Below, piece after piece: positions 57,301 to 64,000 of a stretch of DNA of 64,000 nt. Made by a program: the position numbers and the translations under genes. Position 1 is the stretch's first letter; every line of letters begins with the position of its first letter. Below the pieces are notes generated by a model. It ran no database searches and was not told the origin of the DNA. It worked only from the letters and a program-made list of their open reading frames with translations. This DNA comes from Yamagishiella unicocca (lineage: Eukaryota > Chlorophyta > Chlorophyceae > Chlamydomonadales > Volvocaceae). The DNA lies in NCBI GenBank assembly GCA_003116995.1, contig BDSL01000030.1:434001-498000 (forward strand). Direction: 5' to 3'.

Positions 57301-60300
57301 GAGGGGGGGTGCTCGGGCCCTCGTACTGCGGCGGCGGGGGGCCGGGGGGAGTGGAGAGGTGGTATCGAGGATGGCGGCAGGGTGGCGGCGTCAAGGCGTG
57401 CGGTGCAGCAAAAGCTCTGGACCAGGCGCCAGGGCCAGGAGGTGGGCCAGAGCGACTGCCTACCTCACCACGCTGAATCCTCGGGGGTTGCTGGGGGTCG
57501 GGTCGAGCCAGGGATTCGACTAACCCTCCTCGCCTCCCATGACAGCCCCCGGTGCGCAAAGCAGGTCTCGGCTACAGCGCCGCCGCCAGCAGTGCCCACC
57601 CACGCGCCACCTACCCTCGTTCTGGCCGTCCGCCTCCCAGTCCATTGCCGCCGGCCCCCGGTGCACCGCCAGCGTCAGTGTGGACTCCGCGCGGTACGCC
57701 GCCAGGGAGGCGGGCGGCCGCACTGGGGCTCCGAAACCGCTGCCGCTGCTGGTCTCAGCAACGGCGGCAGCTCCACCCCCGCTGCCCCGGGCGTTGTCGC
57801 CTGCTGCTGCCGCCGCGGCCGCACTGGCCCTGGGCTCCAGCAGCGGCCCCCCGCCTGACACCTCGCACGCGCTGGCGGCGGGGGGCAGGCAGATGGACTG
57901 CTCCGACACACTCGGCACGGCGGGCCGGCGAGACACACCCGGATCGCCCCGGGCGCTGGACGCGGCTGGAACTGCGGGCGCTGGCGCCGGGGCGGACGCC
58001 GCCTCCGACTCAGCGGGGGCGGCGGACTCGTCCTCGCCGCCGCCGACGGCCCCGGCGCCAGAGGCCGCCGGCGCGGGCCTGGTGGCTGCGGTGAGGCTGC
58101 CTCCAGGCGCGAAGCTCAGCGCGACGGCGGCTTGCGGCCAGGTTTCTGCGGAGCCAGCGGCCAGCAGAGCAGCGGGACAGCTACGTCACTTCGGCGACCT
58201 CGCTCTGACTGGGGGAGCCAAGCTGCCGACCAGCTCGAACCGCTCACTGGCTGCTCGCCTAGGCGTCTGTGTCGGCCGCGACGATGAAGCCACAGGCCAT
58301 CAGTGGCTGAGCATGCGGTGCTACCCCGGGAAGACAAGACAGCCCTCCGCCCTTTGCAGCCCTGTACGGCCCACCTGGGTCAGCAGCCAGCATTGCCGCG
58401 TCGGTGCCCTTGCGTGCGACCCGCGGGTCGGCCACGAAGGTCGCCTTGTGCCCCACGCGGCCCCACTGCAGCACGTGGTGCGGCGAGGGGCAGGCCAGCA
58501 GCTCCGCCACCCGGGACAGCAGGAAGCCCCGCGCGGGGATGGACTCCTCGCGGAGGGGCAGACTGGCGGGGGGGAAGAGAGGGAAGGGAAGGGAAGGCGG
58601 GTGCTTACGACATACCCAATAACCCCCAAATCCCCAAACTTTGCAAACCAAAATGTGGATATCTCTCGCACACACCAAACCCTAAACCACGGAACACACC
58701 CTGCGCTCCCTGTCGACGGACCTGAGGCAGCAGCACCAGCTGCAGCAGCACCTGCAGGACGCGGCGGCGACCCCCCCTTCCTACGCAGCATGCCTGAGTG
58801 TCCCCATCCTGATGAGCTGGCTATGCCCCCCCCACCTGCAATGGCGTTGCTCAGTCCAACCAGCAACCTCCCCCAAAACGCTTTCCTCGAACCCTCCCCA
58901 GCAGCTCTGTGTGCCCCTGCACCCCCACCTCAGGGATTCCACTGCTCTGCCCCCCCCCCTGCTCCTCCCCCACCTGCTGTCCGCTGGGATGACCACCAGG
59001 GTCGCCACTCCCCCTGCCGCCACCACCTCGGGATCCAGCTGGTCGGCGATGGCGGAGGGCGGGGCCGCCTCCACCGCCTCCGGGGACAGCCGCACACACA
59101 GCCCGCCCGGACCCAGAGACAGACCGAGCGCGGCGGTGGCGGCGGCAGCAGCGCCGGCAGCCTCGGCCCTTGCGGCTGTAGCAACTGAGCTCTGAGAGGG
59201 AAAGAACGTCCGCGAGTGGGGAACGGAGGATTGTCGTACGAAGGACGTGCGAACCCGCGGCCGTATCCTACCCCACCCTACCTGCCACTGGTCCACTAAG
59301 ATTTGTTGCTCGAGTGCCAACAACTCCGAGTGCTCAGGTACGGTATCAGCGGGGTTCTCCACCTCTCCGTGTGTCCCTGGCCGCACAACCCCAGCCGGCA
59401 TCCCCTCGCCCCGCAACCCCCGTCCGGTACCCACCTGCGGCCGCCCCTCCTGCTCCGCCTCCGCCACCACCCCCTCCATCGCATCCGCCGCCGCCTCCTC
59501 CGGTGCCACCGCCTGGGCCGCCTGCGCCGCCAGCTCCCGCCGCACCACCTCCACCAGCACCGCGGGGTCTGCAGCCACATTGGCACCGTACGACGTGCCG
59601 TACTCCTTGGCCCAACCGCGCAGCGGTCTGCTGTGCGGCAGCGCTGCCAGCGGCAGCCAGCCGTCCAGGTAGGTAACCGCCGCGGCGGCGGCGCCGTGGA
59701 TCTCCGGGTCTCGGAAGAGGCCCTGTCGGCATGGGTGTGGGGAGGGGCATGGGTTGCGCGGTTGTTGCGGCGGCGCTGGCAACTGGGGGGAGGGGCATCA
59801 ATCACCAGCAGCCGAACCCACCAATATCCGCAGCGGCAACAGGGCTGCTTCCAAGTTCACTCCCAGCTGCGTAGCTGGCAATATCCCTTTTGGCAATAAA
59901 TGGTCATTACTTCCTGGCCCTCGCCTCGTCGTCCGGCGACCAGCGCCGGAACGTCCGTGCCCCAACACAAACGCCAACAAGACTGCCGCCGCCCGCTTGT
60001 ATCACCGGACCCCGCTGGTCCCTCCCCCACCCCCACCCTTGCCCCGTACCTGCGGGCTGAGCACCTGGGTAGCTAGCGTGCGAAGGAGCGACTCGTCATA
60101 CGGCTTCGTGTTGCCGTACAGGGGCTGCTCGGACAGGAACCGGAAGGCCTCAGCGGCGGCGGCATCCTGGGGTCGCCAGTCGGCGGGGAGAAGGGGAGAG
60201 CGGCAGCGGTCAGCGGACGAGGAAGTCTGGGAGGCGAGTGCTTGCCTAATGAGTTAGACGCAATGCCATCGCGAACCGGGGGTCGGTGCGGCCCTCCTGC

Positions 60301-61122
60301 AGTTCCAGCTAGGGGGGGAGCTGGTGGCTCGGGCAGGGGCACGAAAGCAAAACACCCCATAACCGGGATATCAGAGGCGGATTGCTGCGTGAGCGCGTGC
60401 CGATGCCTGCTTGCGGGTTTCGAGCACAGCATGTTCGTTCACCTATTAGGGCCGCCGAAGCCTGCTGCCGCGGATGCCGCACGCGCGGTCTGCCATCAGG
60501 TGAGAAACGCCACCATCCATCCTCACCGTCATCACCACCACCTCCTCACAACCACCACATACTGCTAACCAGCCTCAAGGAGGGTATCCGTGGCTGGCAG
60601 GCGCGGCCTGCGCTCACTGAGGCCCGTTCCGGATTCCTCGGCCAGCCCGACCCAGGGCGCGGTCCCTATGTGTCGACCCCGGCTTTCCTTCGGCCCAACC
60701 CAGGCCGCCACCCAACCCAGTGGTCAGCAAGGCCGCCCACAGGCACGCGGGCAGTCGAGCAGGCGCGGCGGAAATGCGCGCGGTCGGCGCGGAGTGGCCT
60801 CCCCCCCGAAGTAGATAACGTACACGCGTGGATGTATGGGTGCGATTGAGGGACGTGGTTTCGTAACAGCCCGGACGAACCGGAGGCAGTGCGAAATGCA
60901 CCTCCGCACCTGCGCAACCTTCTTGCTCCGGCCTTCCTCCTGGAATGTCTGTTCTGGAAGAGTTTCACCTTCGACGGTTACCGTGGGTAGCGTAAGCGTG
61001 CATACGAAACGGTTTGGCTGACCATCCACTGGCGCGGCCTCGAACGTATAGCGGGGCGGCTCTGCCTTGGCGCGCTGGTAAAATTGGTTGATCAAAGACT
61101 TTGGGTTCTGCTGCTGAGCCAT
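51323..61122 (-). CDS. HEN1: HEN1 small-RNA 2'-O-methyltransferase, 18 exons
   Basis: HEN1 methylates the 3'-terminal 2'-OH of miRNA/siRNA duplexes and protects them from tailing and decay. Minus-strand exons: 60910-61122, 60050-60166, 59435-59722, 59282-59332, 58974-59191, 58375-58562, 57615-58085, 56650-57325, 56262-56443, 55638-55769, 55102-55316, 54620-54813, 53945-54122, 53682-53733, 53299-53483, 52764-52945, 52198-52494, 51323-51866; phases agree. Exons 1-2 form a dsRBD (NPKSLINQFYQRAKAEPPRY .. GRSKKVAQ/DAAAAEAFRFL). An FKBP-like domain ends RRLRVGGRARC, then PLFTPPLGQQRMQ. The methyltransferase has ATLVDLGCGDCKLLEG (SAM binding), GVDISGGAL, metal-binding EVVEHLDP, VLLVTTPNWEYN, and DHRFEWTRAEF with the fourth ligand His. 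All catalytic residues are present. After ATQMAVFRRKDQ a long Ala/Glu/Gly tail follows, unlike plant HEN1. The start is the ATG at 61122. Confidence 0.93.
53155..53295. repeat. C-rich CCTCCAACCCCCCTCCCCAG repeats in a HEN1 intron
   Basis: About five degenerate ~26-bp units fill the intron between exons 53299-53483 and 52764-52945. Confidence 0.8.
56490..56522. repeat. Interstitial telomere-like repeat in a HEN1 intron
   Basis: GGTTTTAGGGTTTCAAGG followed by TTTTAGGGTTTCGG: two TTTTAGGG units and partial ones. Confidence 0.65.
57247..57273 (-). repeat. (CAC)n coding for a polyhistidine run in HEN1
   Basis: A GTG/CAC triplet array in exon 56650-57325 encodes about eight consecutive His on the minus strand (..GSDHHHHHHHHTART..). 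The frame is supported by the upstream phase-1 junction. Confidence 0.85.
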
Positions 61123-61269
61123 TGAAGCGATCGACCGAGGCTTCCGCCACGCAGGGTGCCTTGGCGAAAGGCGAGGCGCAATCTGTGTCCTAGTTGTGTG
61201 ACAAGGTGCACATGGTCGCGTGATCATCTGCAGTGAGTCCAGATCTATGGTCAATGGGTTCAATTGGCA

Positions 61270-61870
61270 AAGCTGATGTGAGTCCTATGTTCCGGAAACT
61301 CGTCCCACGCAGCTCATGGATCGATCTCCATGACGGGTCATCAACAAGCTTGACTGGCAAATTGTGCTCCACAATGTGATGAACGCAGTGACTCGAAGCG
61401 AAGACGACCGCTGCAAGCGTCGTGTCAATTTAGGCTACAAGATAACCGAAGGTCTTATTAATAATAACGCGAACCCCTGACTCTTTACCAACCCCTGACT
61501 CCTTACAGTCATGGCGATATTTTGCTAAGCGCTATTTGATCGCCAGTATGTGGAGCGAAACACAGCGGAACCGGGCGATATGGGTTGCGCCCGGGTCGAA
61601 CCCGGGACGGCGCGAATGGGGGGCCTCTGCTGAAAGCGATAATGCTTCACCTGTCCCGCATATTCGCCCAGCCTCACGAATCGGTCGTTACTGAACCTCT
61701 GAAAATGGGTGCAGAGCAGCGACCAGCACCCTTCGGGTAAGCAGCACTTGCGCGCACGTGACTTGGGACAGCCACTGATCAGCGGTTGTAACATGCGGTC
61801 CACCGGCGGCATCGCCTCCGCAGCACGACATCGCACTCCATGCGGCATACCCCCTGGGATACTCCCCCTG
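61270..61870. other. Spacer between HEN1 and the UBX gene
   Basis: No gene is seen. The AT-rich block at 61440-61500 (TATTAATAATAACG) may belong to the HEN1 promoter. A TTCGA-containing hairpin (CGGGTTCGACCCGGG on the minus strand, about 61590-61606) matches a tRNA box B, but no complete tRNA folds from the flanks. Confidence 0.4.
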
Positions 61871-61875
61871 TACAG

Positions 61876-61880
61876 TTACA
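61876..61880 (-). terminator. Candidate TGTAA polyadenylation signal of the UBX gene
   Basis: The minus strand reads GTTGTGTAACTG about 500 nt after the UBX stop. TGTAA is the standard green-algal signal. The 62 kb stretch between it and the stop has no other gene. Confidence 0.45.
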
Positions 61881-62377
61881 CAACTCCAAACCGGTGGACG
61901 AGGAGCTACTCACCGCCTGTGTTGGGCCGGAGCCGCAGCTGCCCCGCCCTGTCCACCTGCCGCTACGACCCCACACAGCGCCTTGCGCACTGGATGTGGT
62001 GACGATCCAGTCAACCACGTGCGCCTCCGACGCGCAGCTCCCCCCGCTGTCTTCCTAACCTCCCTCCGCATCCTACGAAATCTGCACCTAGGCAGAGAAC
62101 ACGTCCCAGACCCTCCACTCCCTCCCCTGCACTGCGGACAGTATTCGATTGCACACACATCCTATCCGCTCTCACGTCTGCACCTGCCTGCCATCCTCCT
62201 GCGCGTGTGATTCTTTGCTCAGGCCGCCAGCCCTGCGTTCTCTAAGCTCTGCTGCACGTCTCCACAACCTGCTCCCCTAAACGCCCACTACAACGATCCG
62301 CTCAAGCCCGCTTACCATCGCACTACCCCAAGCCCCAGGAGCCCTTCCCAATCCTCGGTGGCGCAGCTGCGCTCCCG

Positions 62378-63692
62378 TCAATCTCCCAGCTTGATCGCCA
62401 GCATAGCCCCCGCTACTCCCGCAGCGTCCAGCGTCTGATCTGGGTCCGCCAGCGTCTGACCTCCAGGCGCCGCGTGGGAGATGATGAGTCTGCGCCGGCA
62501 GGCCGGGGCGCGCGGGGAGGGGGAGACGTGTGAGGGAAGCAAGGGGCTGAATGAGGGGGTTGCGCAGAGCCTGGACAAGAGAAGGGAGACAAGGCAACAC
62601 CCGCCACGGTACGACTGCCCGCATGCTGTCCTGCTATGGCGCCTGGAGTGCAGCCACTGGCAGCCCTCCTCCGCCCTTAACCCTGCGCACCCCACTTGCA
62701 GGTTGGACGCGTGACGGTGACGCCAGTCCTCCCTTTACGTGGCCTACTCCGGCACCTCCGCCAGCATTTCCCCCATAACCCCAACCCCGACGGGTCGCGT
62801 TTCAGGGACCTCGTCCCCAACTGCGTACCTGCGCCCCGCCGCCGCCTCTGGCACACTTGCCATCCCTAGGTCGAACAGCGCCCGCACTGGGTCGGTCCGG
62901 CGGAAGCGCCGGGTCACGCGCGCGCCGTCTGGCATACGGAGCGCCACCCGCACCGCCTCGGGGTCGCCCTCCGCGGGCTCGGGGGGCACCCGGGAGAGGG
63001 CCTCCGCGGCCACCTGCGGGCGGGAGGGTTGGGAGGAGACCCGTGGGTCGGTACGTAGACAGAAATAATACCGACAAGGGAAAAAAGGTTGGGACCCTCG
63101 TTTGTGGGGTGAAGGTTTCGGGGCGAGGGGTAACTCTGGCTAGCTGGTGGGAGAGAAGCGAGGGCGCGAATGACTGGCAACGGGAACGGCCCAGGCCAGG
63201 CGCCACTCAGAACACTGGTGCCGAACTGCACACTGTGATCCGCCGGGTCATCCTCTCCCCCTCAGCCACCTGATTCCCGTGCTAGCCTGCCGCCGACATC
63301 ACCCAACCCTGTCCTGCCCCGCTCCAGCCTTGCTGACCCCACTCCCTCCCCTCCCACCTCCTCGGGGGATTTCTTGCTGCTGGCCGCCACATCAGCTGCC
63401 GCGTCCACTGCCGCCTGCCGCTCCGCCGCCTTGATCTGCTCCCAGATGGCCGCCTCGTCCAGGTCGTCCAGGGACCCGGGTCCGCCGTCCTCGTCCATAG
63501 CGGCAACACCCGCACCGCTGGAGGCCCCCGCGCCCGCCTCCTCCCTCTCCATGGACATGGCAATAGCTAGCGCCAGCTCCTCATCCTCTGTCATGGGGAC
63601 ACGTGTGGCTGCGGCTGCGGGGGCGGCTGCGGCTGCGGCGGCCGACGCTGTCGCCTTGCGTTTCATGTTCGTCTGCGCCAAGTTGGCCGCGC
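62378..63692 (-). CDS. UIM-UBX domain protein, 3' part (probable Cdc48/p97 adaptor)
   Basis: UBX domains dock substrates onto the Cdc48/p97 ATPase. Minus-strand exons 63358-63692, 62829-63013 and 62378-62489 join in phase (GAG|GTG, then AG|A). The first encodes TEDEELALAIAMSMEREE, a ubiquitin-interacting motif (acidic start, L-A-x-A-x-S-M core). An acidic DEAAIWEQIKAAERQAA helix follows. The UBX domain runs VRVALRMPDGARVTRRFRRT, DPVRALFDLGMASV, RRLIISHAAPGGQTL, DAAGVAGAMLAIKLGD-stop. The UIM-UBX order at the C-terminus is that of the UBXD7/Ubx5 group, whose N-terminal UBA and UAS domains would lie beyond the window. The exon at 63692 starts at an acceptor (CACCAG), so the true start is outside. 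UBX loop residues (usually FPR) are replaced by HAAPGG. Confidence 0.88.
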
Positions 63693-64000
63693 CTGGTGTA
63701 GAAAGGGGGAAGCATTTGAGCTGGGGTAAGGCGGATGTCTGGAGTATGCGCCGGCGGATCCCGTCAGGGCAGCATACACGCCAGCGGTGGAGTGGAGTCG
63801 GGAGTGGATGCGCGCTACGGGCAGCACCCGTGGTGACAGGGGGGGGTGACCGCGCTATTGGCTAAGCGCATCGCACAGCGGCGACAAGCATCTTCAACAC
63901 CGCCAGGGTTACGTACATTGGTACAGGGTGCTTTTACCGCACATATATCCCTACCGTAGTCGGCACGATTACGTTCCTCAACCCGCCATAAAGGCCCGGT
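63693..64000. other. Probable intron of the UBX gene
   Basis: No exon can be recognised between the acceptor at 63693 and the window end. The last ~130 bases are lower in GC. Confidence 0.4.

Noticed and set aside
61560..61650. Possible tRNA gene on the minus strand (GGTTCGACCC box B)
   Set aside because: A box B and a T-arm-like hairpin are present, but I could not find a matching box A, D-arm or acceptor stem in the right place; a tRNA-derived repeat remnant or chance palindrome is more likely.
1..64000. CRISPR array, bacterial operon or phage-type system
   Set aside because: The direct repeats here are head-to-tail minisatellites without unique spacers, and the genes are spliced eukaryotic genes.

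Overview
The window looks like nuclear DNA of a green alga of the Chlamydomonas/volvocine type. It is GC-rich, with many short introns of the GT(G/A)..CAG type, homopolymer-rich insertions inside conserved proteins, candidate TGTAA polyadenylation signals, L1-, gypsy- and other retroelement remains, and short interstitial CCCTAAAA (Chlamydomonas-type telomere) tracts. The species cannot be fixed from sequence alone. All calls rest on reading frames, splice sites and motif recognition; no database search was run.

Layout. (1) 1-3.8 kb: 5' part of a minus-strand L1-type LINE with open ORF1 and open endonuclease/RT ORF2, cut by the window edge. (2) 4-11.7 kb: a retroelement graveyard with palindromic TGACAGCTGTCA repeats, a broken gypsy pol fragment split by another repeat, small L1 pieces and an RT-thumb-like fragment. 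(3) 11.7-17.3 kb, minus: an unrecognised intron-rich gene whose exon pair (..DFL-TFAE / ..ANYIYKL..) occurs twice in one reading frame, preceded by a proline-rich 12-residue repeat. (4) 17.3-23.9 kb: AT-richer, repeat-dominated DNA with a 120-bp tandem array, a fold-back repeat, an L1 3' end and an intact 5'-truncated LINE RT ORF.

(5) 23.97-45.13 kb, plus: a full-size ABCA-type ABC transporter assembled from 31 exons, with both nucleotide-binding domains complete. Its introns carry minisatellites and a dispersed repeat. (6) 45-47.8 kb: no convincing gene. (7) 47.85-49.1 kb, minus: a two-exon gene for a probable plastid-targeted protein with a thioredoxin-like region but no CxxC. (8) 51.3-61.1 kb, minus: an 18-exon HEN1 small-RNA 2'-O-methyltransferase with dsRBD, FKBP-like domain and intact catalytic residues. 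(9) 62.4-64 kb, minus: the 3' half of a UIM-UBX protein, presumably a p97/Cdc48 adaptor.

The host genes are unrelated in function: membrane transport, small-RNA stabilisation, ubiquitin/Cdc48 adaptor work and a plastid protein. Nothing suggests a cluster acting together. The most novel item is the unassigned two-repeat gene at 11.7-17.3 kb.
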